Of a stretch of 32,179 nt of DNA, positions 15,883 to 24,861 are shown in pieces. The DNA is from Myxococcales bacterium (GTDB lineage: Bacteria; Myxococcota; Myxococcia; Myxococcales; JAKAPL01). The stretch spans positions 1-32,179 of the forward strand of contig JAKAPL010000042.1 of NCBI GenBank assembly GCA_021807105.1. The letters run 5' to 3'. The position numbers and the translations under genes are program-made. Under the pieces are notes generated by a model, which made no database searches, was not told the origin of the DNA, and saw only the letters and a list, made by a program, of their open reading frames with translations. How positions within the stretch are numbered: position 1 is the stretch's first letter; each line of letters opens with the position of its first letter.

Positions 15883-16842
15883 ATGCCTTCGCCACTCGCC
15901 CTGCTCCTGGCCGCGCTCGCGGCCCAGCCCGCGGAGAGGAGCCCCGCCGCGGCGGACGCGACCCTCACCGCGCCCTCGACGCCCGCGAGGCAGCCGGGCG
16001 CGGACCTCGGTCCCGCCGAGCCGGGCGCGTTTCCGACCGACGTCCCGCAGCGATACGGCGCGAACGGCCGGCGGGCGATCGAGCTGGACCTCTACCTCGG
16101 CCCCTCCTACGCGAGCACCGGTGCCGGGGGCCTGGGCCTGCGCGCCGCGGTCGTCAACCACCAGGCGAACCCGAAGAACTTCGGCCTCAAGTGGTTCGCG
16201 GCCGCCGGCGGCGGCTACTACCCGGTCGGCCTCGGCGGCGTGGCCAACCAGACCGAGCTGCTCGGCAATGCCGAAGTCGGGATCGGCTACCTCGGCATCG
16301 TCGGCCTCGAGGACGGGACCGCCCCGCAGGCGTTCGCGAACTTTCTCTCGGTCTCGGCCGACGTCCTCACCCGCTACGAGGCCATTTACAGCTACACCCC
16401 GAATCTGCAGGTCGGAATCCTCGGGCGCAACGCGAAGAACGACGACGCCTGGAACCTCCACCTCCACCTCGGCGGCAACTTCTCGTACCTGACCGGCCAG
16501 TACGAGAAGCTCGGGCCGGGCGGCGCCCCGGAGAACTGGCTCGCCGACCCCTGGGCCCAGCTCTCACTCTCGACCGATCTCTACGTGAGTCGCCTCGTCT
16601 TCCTGCGCCTGGGGGCGAACGTCGGGGACACGATCGATCTCCTCGGCGCCGACGGAGTCCGGCACATCGTCGAGTCCCGTGTGCACGCATATCTCAAGAT
16701 CGGCAGGACGCTCTGGACCGGCCCCGCGCTCGTCTTCGACGACGCCGGCAAGATCGCCGACTTCCAGACGGGGACCTACGTCCCCGCCCCGCCGATCTTC
16801 ACCGTGAGCTGGCTCATCGGCGGCGCCCTGAATCCGGGCTAG
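15883..16842 (+). CDS. Exported protein, probable outer-membrane beta-barrel, unknown function
   Basis: I do not recognise the family. The 319-aa product starts with a short signal-like segment (MPSPLALLLAALAAQPAE) and a Pro/Ala-rich spacer to about residue 60. A long series of alternating hydrophobic and polar segments rich in Gly, Tyr, Asn and Leu follows (for example GLKWFAAAGGGYYPVGLGG and LHLHLGGNFSYLTGQYEK), the pattern of transmembrane beta strands. The ATG at 15883 is preferred because the earlier frame start at 15862 lies inside tRNA-Thr. No Shine-Dalgarno precedes it, since the tRNA end is 12 bp away; processing of the tRNA would leave a very short leader. It is followed 12 bp later by another barrel gene. 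Confidence 0.65.
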   Translation: MPSPLALLLAALAAQPAERSPAAADATLTAPSTPARQPGADLGPAEPGAFPTDVPQRYGANGRRAIELDLYLGPSYASTGAGGLGLRAAVVNHQANPKNFGLKWFAAAGGGYYPVGLGGVANQTELLGNAEVGIGYLGIVGLEDGTAPQAFANFLSVSADVLTRYEAIYSYTPNLQVGILGRNAKNDDAWNLHLHLGGNFSYLTGQYEKLGPGGAPENWLADPWAQLSLSTDLYVSRLVFLRLGANVGDTIDLLGADGVRHIVESRVHAYLKIGRTLWTGPALVFDDAGKIADFQTGTYVPAPPIFTVSWLIGGALNPG

Positions 16843-16854
16843 CCGGGAGCGTCC

Positions 16855-18150
16855 ATGCCCCCGCTCCTCCTCGGCGGCCTCTGGTTCTCCTGTCTCGCGG
16901 CCGGGGCCCCGCTTTCTCCCGCGACCGGCGACGCGGCGAGCCCGGGGGAGGGCGTTGCCGGCGAGCGCGGGGGGATCGGGCGGGCGGAGCCCGCGGAGCG
17001 AGCGCTGGACGGGGCCCCGGACGAGGGGGGCGGGCCGCTCGGGCTCGCGATCCCGAACCTCCAGCGGCCCGAGCAGCCGTCGACGCCCAAGGCGCGTTAC
17101 ACGCTGCTGCCCGTCCCGCTCGTCGGCTACGACAGCGACAACGGCGTCTCTCTCGGGGTCGCCGGCGCACTCTTCTATAACGACGGCGTCGCGCAGCCGT
17201 ACCGCGACTCGCTCATCGCCCAGGCTTTGGTCACCACCGTCGGGGTCAGCCAGGACTACCTCAAGGCGGACCTGCTCGATCTCTTCGGCACGGGCTTTCG
17301 TTTGAACGGCGAGCTGCGCTACCTCCTCGAGCCTAACGCCTCCTATTACGGCGTCGGCAACACGACGAAGCAGCAGCCCGCCGGCGCGAGCTACTACCAG
17401 TTCGGCCGAAGCCAGCCCGGCCTACGGCTCGAGCTGCGCCACGCCCTCGGAGGAGACTTCTTCTGGTACGGTGGCTACCTCTTGGAGTACGCGTCGATCG
17501 ACATCTACTCCCACAGCCTGCTCGCGGACCAGCGGCCCACGGGCTTGCAGGGCGGCTTCAGCAACCCGGTCCAGACCGGCTTCGTGTACGACACCCGCGA
17601 CTTCGAGCCCTGGCCGCGCCACGGCCAGTACGACGACCTGTCGGTCCGGACGGCCGGCCCGCTCACCCTGTCGAACTACGACTGGAGCGGCGCGACGGCG
17701 GTCTTCCGCATCTATGAGGAACTCTTCTGGAAGGTCGTGGTCGCCGAACGGCTCTTCCTCGACGTGATGGTCGGCGACGTGCCCTTCTTCGACGAGGACG
17801 CGACCGGCGGCTTGGAGGAGATGCACGGCCTGGGCGGATACAGCACGATGCGCGGGTTCGTGAAGGACCGTTTCCTGGGCGATGGGAAGCTCCTGGAGAA
17901 CCTGGAGCTGCGCCGGCTCTTCTACGGCTTCGAGCCGTGGGGGCAGCGAATCGACCTCGGGGCGACCGTCTTCACCGACGTGGGCCGTGTCTACGGCGAC
18001 AGCTTCGTCGACGGCCCCGCGTTCCTCCTCCACTGGGACGTGGGCGGAGGCTTGCGGGCGATGCTCAACCGCGACCTGGTCGTCCGCTTCGACGTCGGCG
18101 TCTCCGAGGAAGGGCCGCGGGTCTTCCTCCTCTTCAATAACATGTTCTAG
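16855..18150 (+). CDS. BamA/TamA-like outer-membrane protein (Omp85 surface-antigen barrel without POTRA domains)
   Basis: This 431-aa protein begins with a signal-like hydrophobic segment and a low-complexity Gly/Ala/Glu stretch to about residue 75. What follows resembles the C-terminal barrel of the Omp85 family: VPLVGYDSDNGVSLGVAG, the SYYGVGNTT motif, VYDTRDFEPWPRHGQY, and GGYSTMRGFVKDRFLG, equivalent to the conserved (V/M)RG(F/Y) loop. It ends in an aromatic Phe, as barrel proteins recognised by BamA do. There is no room for POTRA domains, so it is not BamA itself. Single-domain relatives of this barrel occur in many bacteria with little known function. It sits 12 bp after the preceding barrel gene and is probably co-expressed with it. 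Confidence 0.78.
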   Translation: MPPLLLGGLWFSCLAAGAPLSPATGDAASPGEGVAGERGGIGRAEPAERALDGAPDEGGGPLGLAIPNLQRPEQPSTPKARYTLLPVPLVGYDSDNGVSLGVAGALFYNDGVAQPYRDSLIAQALVTTVGVSQDYLKADLLDLFGTGFRLNGELRYLLEPNASYYGVGNTTKQQPAGASYYQFGRSQPGLRLELRHALGGDFFWYGGYLLEYASIDIYSHSLLADQRPTGLQGGFSNPVQTGFVYDTRDFEPWPRHGQYDDLSVRTAGPLTLSNYDWSGATAVFRIYEELFWKVVVAERLFLDVMVGDVPFFDEDATGGLEEMHGLGGYSTMRGFVKDRFLGDGKLLENLELRRLFYGFEPWGQRIDLGATVFTDVGRVYGDSFVDGPAFLLHWDVGGGLRAMLNRDLVVRFDVGVSEEGPRVFLLFNNMF

Positions 18151-18166
18151 CCCGCCTCAGGGGCCG

Positions 18167-19315
18167 TCAGAACCCTCGCGCGACGAGCCAGCTCGCGAGC
18201 CCGCGGTAGAAGTCGAGGTAGTCGAACGGATTGCCGGGCCCCGGGGGCTGCCCGAGGAACTGGCCGATCTCGTCCAGGTGGTCCGCGGGGATGCAGCCGA
18301 GGAACGTCCCCCAGCGGGTCGATTCGACGGCGACCAGACCATCGTTGGGCGTCGGGTCGAACGGGTCGCCGGCGAGGAGGATCGCGCCCGCGAGGAGCGA
18401 CGGGCGGACGGGGTCGACGTAGGGATCCCAGCGCGAGATGAAGGCGGGCTCGGCGGCCTGGCAGGCGGCGCGTGCGTGCTGGAGGTTGCTGCGGCCGGCC
18501 ATCGAGAAGTAGGCGACGCCCGGCGCGTCCGGGATCTTCGCGTTGAACTCGGCGGCCCCCGCCGACGAGAGCTGCCAGGTCGCGGCTCCGAGCCCCGGAG
18601 GCGTCGTCCCCGCGACGTCGAAGAGGAAGTCGAGGATCTGCTGGGCCGGCCCGTCCGAGCCCCCCATGCCTTCGAGGGCGTCGTCGGCGACCGCGGTCCC
18701 GTGGTTCGGCGTGGCGAGCATGGCGATGGCCGCGACCCCCGACGGCAGCGCGTGGGCGACATACCGCGCGTCGAGCCCGCCCTGCGAGTGGGCGATGATG
18801 TCGACCTTCGCCGCCCCGGTCTGGGCGAGCACCCGTTGGACGAACTCGAGAAGCTCGGCCCCGCGGGTGAACGAGTCCGCGTACGGGTCCACTTGCGCCA
18901 CGTGGACGTCGTGACCGTCCGCGCGCAGCGCCTCCGGGACCTCGTAGAAGTACTCGATCGGCCCGATGCTGCTCCAGCCGGAGAAACCGTGGGCCAGGAC
19001 GATCGGATACGGCGGCCCGGAACCCGCGTCCGCCGGACGCGCCTGTGTGGAGGAACCGGCGTCGATCGCGCGCCCCGCGTCCAGCGCCCCGCCGGCGCCG
19101 TGGCCCGCGTCCGCCGCCCCCGCGTCCTCGACCGCCCCGTCCTCGCCCACCGCGTTCGTCTCTGCCGCGCCGGCGCCCCCGTCCGGATGCTCCGAACCGT
19201 CGGGCATCTCCACGACCGATCCGTCGGCCTCCGGCCTCACGGCCGCGACCCGCCCGCACGCGGCGACGGACGCGCCGGTCAGGAGCATGCAGAGCGCTCG
19301 ATCTGAACCCTTCAC
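18167..19315 (-). CDS. Lipoprotein triacylglycerol lipase/esterase (alpha/beta hydrolase)
   Basis: This 382-aa protein is read from a GTG at 19315, which gives MKGSDRALCMLLTGASVAAC, a clean lipoprotein signal with Cys20. A GTG at 19336 would add seven residues. A low-complexity Asp-Ala-Gly linker covers about 30-100, a style often seen in myxobacterial secreted lipoproteins. The catalytic domain has the oxyanion segment VLAHGFSG (107-113), the nucleophile S177 in AHSQGG, a candidate Asp in NDGLVAVES and a candidate His in ADHLDEIG near the end. This order matches family I lipases of the LipA type. The likely role is hydrolysis of ester lipids at the cell surface. It converges with the barrel gene, leaving 16 bp between stop codons. 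Confidence 0.85.
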   Translation of the reverse strand: MKGSDRALCMLLTGASVAACGRVAAVRPEADGSVVEMPDGSEHPDGGAGAAETNAVGEDGAVEDAGAADAGHGAGGALDAGRAIDAGSSTQARPADAGSGPPYPIVLAHGFSGWSSIGPIEYFYEVPEALRADGHDVHVAQVDPYADSFTRGAELLEFVQRVLAQTGAAKVDIIAHSQGGLDARYVAHALPSGVAAIAMLATPNHGTAVADDALEGMGGSDGPAQQILDFLFDVAGTTPPGLGAATWQLSSAGAAEFNAKIPDAPGVAYFSMAGRSNLQHARAACQAAEPAFISRWDPYVDPVRPSLLAGAILLAGDPFDPTPNDGLVAVESTRWGTFLGCIPADHLDEIGQFLGQPPGPGNPFDYLDFYRGLASWLVARGF

Positions 19316-19503
19316 GGCGGCGACAAGACTAAGCACCGCCCCGCCCGCCCGGTCAAGCGTTCGTCGGGCCGTTGTCCGTCAGGGCGCCGGCCTCGGCTGG
19401 GCGCCGGAGGCAGGCCCTGGCAAGGCGGCGCCGCGTGGCACGAGAGCCCCCTGGGGTTCGCCCCGCGTCATGGCTCCCCGGGTCTCCGATGGCCTTGACG
19501 CGC

Positions 19504-21585
19504 CTACCCGTCCCTCCCCCAAGGCAGGACGGGGGAGGGCGTGGCCGCGACGAGCAGCCAGAGTTGGTGCATGGCGCGCGTCGCCGCGACGTGCAGCAGG
19601 CGGCGCGACTCGTCCGTCTCGGGGAAGCTCGCCGCGTCGGCGTCGGGGACCACGACGTAGTCGAACTCCAGCCCCTTCGCCTCGGCGATCTCGCAGACGT
19701 CGATCCCCGGCTCGAAGCGGAACTCGCCGCCGATGACGTGGCGCGCGGGGAGGTGGAGAAGGTCGCGCGACCAGCGCGCCGCCGCGGCCGGCCCGCGCGT
19801 CAGGATCGCGATCGACGCCTCGGGCTCGCGGCAGAGGAGATCGGCGAGCGCGTCCTGAAGGAAGAGCACCTCCGCGCCGCCGTTCGGAAAACGGTGCCAG
19901 CCGACCGGCGCGCCCGGGCGCCGTGCCCGCGCCGCACCCGGGCGCGCGATCGGGCCGAGGATCGCCTGCGCCACGGCCGAGATGGACGCCGGGCAGCGAT
20001 AGCCCGTGTCGAGCGTCCGGCGCGGCGCGCCCGCGAGTCCGAGCCCCGACAGCAGCTCGTCCCAGCCCGAGAAGCCCGCCGCCGAGTCGAGCCGCTGCAT
20101 GTCATCGCCCGCGACGGTCGCGCTGGGCTCATGGCCGAGCGCCTGACGCAGCGCGGCGGCCTCGAATGGCCCCACGTCCTGGGCTTCGTCGAGCACGAGG
20201 TGGGCGATGGGGCGGACCCCCCGACCGCGCGTGAGCCGCCAGAGCGCGAGCAGGATCGCGTCGTCCTCGGCGTCGAGCGTCTGCGCGATCTCCTCGGGAG
20301 TCCCCTCGTCGATCGCGCGCCCGTCGATGGTCTGGAGCCGCTCCCGCTCCACCCCGCGCAGCGACTGCTCGAAGGGCACGGCGGCCTGGCGCCGCGTCCG
20401 CCGGATCGTCTCCTCGACCGCCGCGATCGGGATCTCGCCGCCCGACGCCGCCGCGGCGCGCGAGAGCAGCGCCCGGTCCGTGAGCAGCGCCTCGCGCAGC
20501 CTGCCGGGCGGCGCGCTCCCGCCGCGCTCTTCGAGCCAGGCGGGGATCAGCTCCAGGAGCGCGCGGTGGCGCTTGAGGCGCGAGACGGCGACCGGCGCGT
20601 CGGGGAGGCTTCGGCGCGGCAGCTCGGGCATCAGCCGCACGACCTCACGGCGCGCCCAGGCGTCGAAGGTCGTCACGCGAACGTCCCCGAGACCGAGCGG
20701 GGCGAGGATGCGCGCGGCGAGCCTGGCGAGGCCGGGCTCGGGCACGATGACCTCGACGTGGCGCGGGCCGAAGCGCTGCGGCGCCTTGGCGCAGAGCGCG
20801 GCCAGCCGGTGGAGGGCGACCGTCGTCTTCCCGCTGCCCGCGCTGCCGAGGACGAGGAGCGGCCCCTCCCCGCAGGCGTGGACGATCTCGGACTGGATCG
20901 GGTCGAGCAACGCCGCGATGTCGGGCGGCGGCGCCCGCCCCTCCCGGCCGACGCCGAGCCCGAGCCTGCCCCGCTCGGCCGTCCCCGCGCCGCCCGCGAG
21001 CGCGGGGCCCGACGCGTCGCGCTCGATCCAGCCCTCGCCTGCCCGTTCGACCACGAGCCCCTGCGCGTGGACCGCCCGCAGCCGCCCGGCGGCGATCACC
21101 ACGAGGCGGCGCGCCTCGATCGTCCCCTCCGCGCGCCGGCCCGGCAGCTCTTCGTCGTAATCGTCGCCCTCGCGATAACGGTAGAACAGCCGCGCGAGCG
21201 GGGCGTTGCGCCAATCGAGGATCCGCAGCCCCGACGGCGCGTCCAGGAACGTCACGTGGCCGAGCAGGTAGTCCCGCGCCGCGTCCCCCTCGCGCAGCCG
21301 GAGGTGGGCGAAGTACGGGCAGGCGGGATCGGGCAGCGCGCCGGTCCGCCGCCGGTCGCCCACCGCCCGCGCGACGTGCATCTGGCCGAGCAGGCTCGGC
21401 AGATCCTCGGACCGCGCCGTCGCCGCCTCGTCCCGCAGATCGACGAGCCGCTCGCCCACGCCGGCCGGCGGGCCGCCTCCGGACAGCTCGGCGAGCCGGC
21501 CCCGGAGGCGGGCGAGCAGGGCCTCCTCCTCGTCGAGGAGGCGCCGGGCTTTCCGGGAAAGCTCGCTCTTCTCGCCTGCCGCCAT
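19504..21585 (-). CDS. HelD-like superfamily 1 helicase (RNA polymerase-recycling type ATPase)
   Basis: This 693-aa protein starts with a charged helical region, typical of the HelD N-terminal coiled-coil arm. Then come ILDWRNAPLARLFYRY (about 122-137), the HelD-type segment, and the Q motif DPIQSEIV (228-235). Further helicase motifs are Walker A GSAGSGKT (247-254), Walker B LVLDEAQD, GDDMQRLD, TGYRCP, EAKGLEFDYVVVPD and LLHVAATRAM. HelD proteins bind stalled RNA polymerase and release it from nucleic acid; UvrD/Rep helicases share the motor. The ATG at 21585 is used; a GTG two codons earlier is possible. A 9-bp inverted pair (19512-19520 and 19531-19539) lies inside the 3' end of the gene. 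The 188 bp to the lipase gene hold nothing recognisable. Confidence 0.85.
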   Translation of the reverse strand: MAAGEKSELSRKARRLLDEEEALLARLRGRLAELSGGGPPAGVGERLVDLRDEAATARSEDLPSLLGQMHVARAVGDRRRTGALPDPACPYFAHLRLREGDAARDYLLGHVTFLDAPSGLRILDWRNAPLARLFYRYREGDDYDEELPGRRAEGTIEARRLVVIAAGRLRAVHAQGLVVERAGEGWIERDASGPALAGGAGTAERGRLGLGVGREGRAPPPDIAALLDPIQSEIVHACGEGPLLVLGSAGSGKTTVALHRLAALCAKAPQRFGPRHVEVIVPEPGLARLAARILAPLGLGDVRVTTFDAWARREVVRLMPELPRRSLPDAPVAVSRLKRHRALLELIPAWLEERGGSAPPGRLREALLTDRALLSRAAAASGGEIPIAAVEETIRRTRRQAAVPFEQSLRGVERERLQTIDGRAIDEGTPEEIAQTLDAEDDAILLALWRLTRGRGVRPIAHLVLDEAQDVGPFEAAALRQALGHEPSATVAGDDMQRLDSAAGFSGWDELLSGLGLAGAPRRTLDTGYRCPASISAVAQAILGPIARPGAARARRPGAPVGWHRFPNGGAEVLFLQDALADLLCREPEASIAILTRGPAAAARWSRDLLHLPARHVIGGEFRFEPGIDVCEIAEAKGLEFDYVVVPDADAASFPETDESRRLLHVAATRAMHQLWLLVAATPSPVLPWGRDG

Positions 21586-21615
21586 CGCCACGGAGTCTCA
21601 ACGCGCGAGAGCCGC

Positions 21616-22068
21616 TTACGACTTCTTCTTCATCCGTCCCGTGAGGAACGTCAGGCCGAGGGCCAGCGCCGCGAGGATGACGCCCCCGCGGACCGGCCCG
21701 CCCGCGTGCGACCACGGCCCCTCGCCGTGATCGATCCGCGCGCGGTCCGGCGCCGCCGGGTCGAACAGGATCGGGACGTGGTCGCCCTTGCGCTGCGCCG
21801 CCGGGCTCGCGCAGGCCGGGTCGACGAAGGAGACCGTCGGGCCGTGCGGCGGCTGAAACCTCACGATCGGGCAGAAGACCGCGCCCGCCGAGCGCTCCGA
21901 GGTCTCGAGGGCGGTGACGACGCCCACCGCCCGCCCCGCCCCGTCGAGGAACCGCGCCGCGGCGCGCTCCTCGACCAGTCCGGCGGCGACGAGCGCCGCC
22001 GCGGCGGCGCCGCACAGCCCGGCGAGGAGGAGGAAGATCCGGCGCAGGCCCGTCACCCCGTGGGTCAT
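21616..22068 (-). CDS. DUF3592-type membrane protein
   Basis: The 150-aa product has one membrane helix at about 9-31 and a second at about 127-144, with a soluble beta-rich domain between them (about 45-110). That domain contains GRAVGVVTALE, FCPIVRFQPPHG and the stretch KGDHVPILFDPAAP, all typical of DUF3592 proteins. Their function is not established. The ATG overlaps the stop codon of the upstream HIT gene by the ATGA arrangement, so the two are translationally coupled. It ends in MKKKS, leaving a positively charged cytoplasmic tail. Confidence 0.75.
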   Translation of the reverse strand: MTHGVTGLRRIFLLLAGLCGAAAAALVAAGLVEERAAARFLDGAGRAVGVVTALETSERSAGAVFCPIVRFQPPHGPTVSFVDPACASPAAQRKGDHVPILFDPAAPDRARIDHGEGPWSHAGGPVRGGVILAALALGLTFLTGRMKKKS

Positions 22069-22433
22069 CCGGGCGGCCAGCCGAAGGGGCGGCCGCCGAG
22101 GAGGTGGGCGTGGACGTGGAAGACGCTCTGCCCCGCGCCCGGGTTCACGTTGAAGACGAGACGCCAGCCGTCGCCGGCGAACCCCCGCTCCGCGGCGATC
22201 GCCGCCGCCACGGCGGCGAGGCGGCCGACGATCCCCTCCCCCTCGGCCCCGAGCGCGGGCAGCTCGTCGAGCGTCGCGAAGTGGCGCCGCGGCACCACGA
22301 GGACGTGCGCCGGCGCCTGGGGGTTGATGTCCTCGAAGGCGAACACCCGATCGTCCTCCCGCACCTTGCGAGCGGGGATCTCGCCGTCCCGGATCTTGCA
22401 GAAGAGGCAGTCGGCCCCGGTGCTCGAATCCAT
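22065..22433 (-). CDS. HIT family nucleotide hydrolase (HINT type)
   Basis: This 122-aa protein starts MDSSTGADCLFCKIRDGEIP, the standard opening of bacterial HINT proteins. It contains FEDINPQAPAHVLVVPRRH and the catalytic histidine triad HVHAHLLGGR near the C terminus. HIT proteins hydrolyse nucleoside phosphoramidates and related adenylates. The open frame runs upstream to 22703 but crosses the palindromic element and is not family-like, so the ATG at 22433 is chosen. It is followed by the overlapping DUF3592 gene. No regulatory signal is evident other than the palindrome just upstream. Confidence 0.93.
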   Translation of the reverse strand: MDSSTGADCLFCKIRDGEIPARKVREDDRVFAFEDINPQAPAHVLVVPRRHFATLDELPALGAEGEGIVGRLAAVAAAIAAERGFAGDGWRLVFNVNPGAGQSVFHVHAHLLGGRPFGWPPG

Positions 22434-22526
22434 CCGATTCACCACGCGGGATCCCCGCCTCTCAAGGAGGGCAGGAGGGCAGGTGGAGCATCGCCGCCGC
22501 GCTCCCCACCTCCCCGCTCTCCTCGG

Positions 22527-22705
22527 ACCTGGGTTTCGCCCTTTTCCCGCCTGCTCGCGGTCGGTCCGGCGCGGCCGGCGCTCCGGTGCTCGGCGGTGTT
22601 CGTCTCGACGTACTTCAGTACGTCTTCGACGAAAACCGCCTGTGCGTCTCGCGGCGGCTCGCCCCGTCCTCGACCTCGCGACGGCGAAAAGGGCGAAACC
22701 CAAGT
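22527..22705. repeat. 179-bp nested imperfect palindrome between the HIT and M23 peptidase genes
   Basis: Outer arms 22527-22546 and 22686-22705 are inverted copies matching at 19 of 20 positions (TGGGTTTCGCCCTTTTC core). Middle arms 22592-22604 and 22628-22640 match at 12 of 13. The centre is a perfect hairpin GACGTAC-TTCA-GTACGTC (22607-22624). Three nested inverted pairs with one common centre are unlikely by chance. The element lies just 5' of the HIT gene and 3' of the peptidase gene, both on the minus strand. It fills most of the 22434-22745 gap. Confidence 0.7.
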
Positions 22706-22745
22706 CGGAGGCCCGCTTTCCTTCTGGGGACGCATGGCGTCGATC

Positions 22746-23924
22746 CTACCGGATCGCGGTCGCCACGGGAACTGCCGCCATGGACGCGAGGTCCACCCCG
22801 AGCAGCCGCCGCGCGAGCGGGGCGATCATCGCCCGGAAGGAGGTCAGCTCGCGCGAGGAGAGCGGCGCCGCCTTCGGCGCGCGGAAGGCGAGCGGGTTCA
22901 CGAACCGCCCGTTCCTCTTGAGGGCGAAGTGGAGGTGGGGTCCCGTGGCCCGGCCGGTCATGCCGACGTAGCCGATCACCCGCTTCTGCAGGACGTGGAC
23001 GCCGGCGCGGATGCCGGAGGCGATGCGCGAGAGGTGGCAGTAGAACGTCGCGAGGCCGCTTGGGTGCCGGATGCCCACGTAGTTGCCGTTCGCGCCCTTG
23101 TAGCCCGCGGCCAGCACCGTCCCGTCGCCCACCGCCCAGACCGGCGTCCCCGTCGGCGCGACGTAATCCACCCCCTCGTGCTTCTTGCGGTAGTGGAGAG
23201 TCGGGTGCATCCGCATCCCGAAGCTGGAGCTGATGCGCGAGAAGACGAGCGGCGACTTCAGGAACGCGCGCCGGGCGGGGTGGCCGCCCGCGTCGTAGTA
23301 TCCCGGCCGGCCCTGCCGGTCGACGTAGCGGTAGACCTGTCGATCGCCGACGGCGCCCCGGTACTCGGCGGCGAGCACCTCGCCGTACCCCACGACCTTG
23401 CCGCCCGCCTCCCGTCGCTCGACGACCGCGCGGATGCGGTCGCCCGGGCGCGGGTCGGCGTAGAAATCCACGTCCCACGCGAGCACGTCGGCGATGGCCA
23501 TGGCGAGCTGCGGCTCCTCGCCCGCGTCGGTGAACGCCTGCCAGAGGCTCGACTTCAGGGTCGCGTCGACGTCCACCACCCGCGTCCGCACCGGCAGGAC
23601 GCGGCTCTCCCCCACGAGCCGCCCGCCCTCGCGCCGGACGGCGAAGGACGCGGTCGGCCCGCCGGAGAGCTCGAGGAACGAAAGCCGCCCGTCCCGCCGC
23701 TCGACGCGGACGGCGTCGCCGGCCCTGGTCTTGCGCAGGTCCACGAGCGGAGCGAGGGCGGCAATCGCCTCCCGCGCGTCGTCCGCCGGCAGGCCGTCGA
23801 TCCCGTAGAGCACGGCCGCGAGGGTCCGCCCCGGCGCGAGCACGACCGTGTCGACGACCCAGCCGGGCGCGGGCGCGGCCGGCGGCGGCACGAGGGCGAG
23901 CGCGAGGAGCGGGAGGATCGACAC
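22746..23924 (-). CDS. M23 family metallopeptidase, MepM-like murein endopeptidase
   Basis: This 392-aa exported protein has a signal peptide (about 1-20). An N-terminal LysM-like/OapA-like portion follows, and a middle domain with SSLWQAFTDAGEEPQLAMA and WDVDFYADPRPGDRIR, typical of the MepM (YebA) group. The LytM peptidase domain has zinc ligands H249 and D253 (HEGVD) and the HLH motif at 330-332. These enzymes cut peptide cross-links in peptidoglycan to allow wall expansion. The start is a GTG at 23924 without an obvious ribosome binding site; it is supported by the signal peptide. It is on the same strand as exonuclease III upstream (57 bp gap) but probably functions independently. Confidence 0.9.
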   Translation of the reverse strand: MSILPLLALALVPPPAAPAPGWVVDTVVLAPGRTLAAVLYGIDGLPADDAREAIAALAPLVDLRKTRAGDAVRVERRDGRLSFLELSGGPTASFAVRREGGRLVGESRVLPVRTRVVDVDATLKSSLWQAFTDAGEEPQLAMAIADVLAWDVDFYADPRPGDRIRAVVERREAGGKVVGYGEVLAAEYRGAVGDRQVYRYVDRQGRPGYYDAGGHPARRAFLKSPLVFSRISSSFGMRMHPTLHYRKKHEGVDYVAPTGTPVWAVGDGTVLAAGYKGANGNYVGIRHPSGLATFYCHLSRIASGIRAGVHVLQKRVIGYVGMTGRATGPHLHFALKRNGRFVNPLAFRAPKAAPLSSRELTSFRAMIAPLARRLLGVDLASMAAVPVATAIR

Positions 23925-23981
23925 GGGGGACGGTTGTAACAGGCACGCGGCAAAAGTGGGAAGAAACCGGCGGGCCGGGGG

Positions 23982-24746
23982 TCAGCCCGCGAGCTCGACC
24001 AGCACCGGCGCGTGATCCGACGCGCCCTTTCCCTTCCGCTCGTCCCGGTCGATGCGGGCCGCGCGCAAGGACGGGACGAGCGCGCGCGAGACGAGGACGT
24101 GGTCGATCCGCGCCCCGTGGTCCTTCGGGAACGCGAGCTGCCGGTAGTCCCACCACGAGTAGAGGCCCGGCTCCGGCCGCATCCGCCGGAAGCCGTCCAC
24201 GAGCCCCGCGGACAGGAGCCCCGCGAAGCCGGCCCGCGCCGCCGCGTCGGTCAGCGTGTCGCCCGCGAAGGCCGCCGGATCGTACACGTCCGCGTCCTCG
24301 GGGGCGACGTTCAGGTCGCCGGCGAGCGCGAGCGGGCCCGCCGTCCGCCCGGCCAGCTCCTCCGCCAGCCGCGCGAGCCAGGCGAGCTTGTAGGCGAACT
24401 TCTCCGTCCCCGGGGCCTCGCCGTTCGGCGCGTACGCGTCGACGATCCGCACGCCGCCGATCGTCGCCGACAGCAGCCGCGCCTGCGGATCTTCGGGGCC
24501 GCTCGCGAAGCCGCGCGCGACGTCTTCGACCGGCCGCCGCGAGAGGATCGCGACGCCGTTGTAGGTCCGCTGTCCGTGCAGGGCCAGCTCGTACCCGAGC
24601 GCGCGCAGGGGCCCCTCCGGGAAGGAGGCGTCCTCGACCTTGGTCTCCTGGAGGCAGAGCACGTCGGGCCGCTCGGCCGCGAGCCACGCGCACAACCGAT
24701 CGAGTCGCGCGCGGATGGAGTTGACGTTCCAGGTCGCGAGCTTCAT
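23982..24746 (-). CDS. xth: Exodeoxyribonuclease III
   Basis: This 254-aa protein belongs to the ExoIII/AP-endonuclease family, which cleaves DNA at abasic sites and degrades duplex DNA 3' to 5'. Conserved residues are N7 (TWNVNSIRAR), the metal ligand E34 (LQETK), Y105 (VDAYAPNG), D144 and N146 (GDLNVAP), D215 (RIDHVLVS) and the D244-H245 pair (SDHAPV). Length and domain boundaries are normal. The start MKLATWNVNSIRARLD is standard. It lies 115 bp downstream of NAD kinase on the same strand, with nothing recognisable between them. Base excision repair is the expected pathway. Confidence 0.95.
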   Translation of the reverse strand: MKLATWNVNSIRARLDRLCAWLAAERPDVLCLQETKVEDASFPEGPLRALGYELALHGQRTYNGVAILSRRPVEDVARGFASGPEDPQARLLSATIGGVRIVDAYAPNGEAPGTEKFAYKLAWLARLAEELAGRTAGPLALAGDLNVAPEDADVYDPAAFAGDTLTDAAARAGFAGLLSAGLVDGFRRMRPEPGLYSWWDYRQLAFPKDHGARIDHVLVSRALVPSLRAARIDRDERKGKGASDHAPVLVELAG

Positions 24747-24861
24747 CGGGCGCGGCGACCGAGGCAGGGCGGCTCTCCGCGGGAGCCGGAGGAGCGCCGC
24801 CGGGGCCCTCCCGGCCCGCCTGCGCTCCCCGGAGCGGCGGGCCCCGCCTCGCGCGCGGCGT

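Noticed and set aside
22439..22735. Open frames on both strands across the HIT-M23 gap with similar peptides
   Set aside because: The similarity between strands is a consequence of the palindrome and is not evidence of coding.
19372..22971. Plus-strand open frame of 1199 codons
   Set aside because: It is antisense to the HelD-like, DUF3592 and HIT genes, all of which have clear motifs on the other strand.
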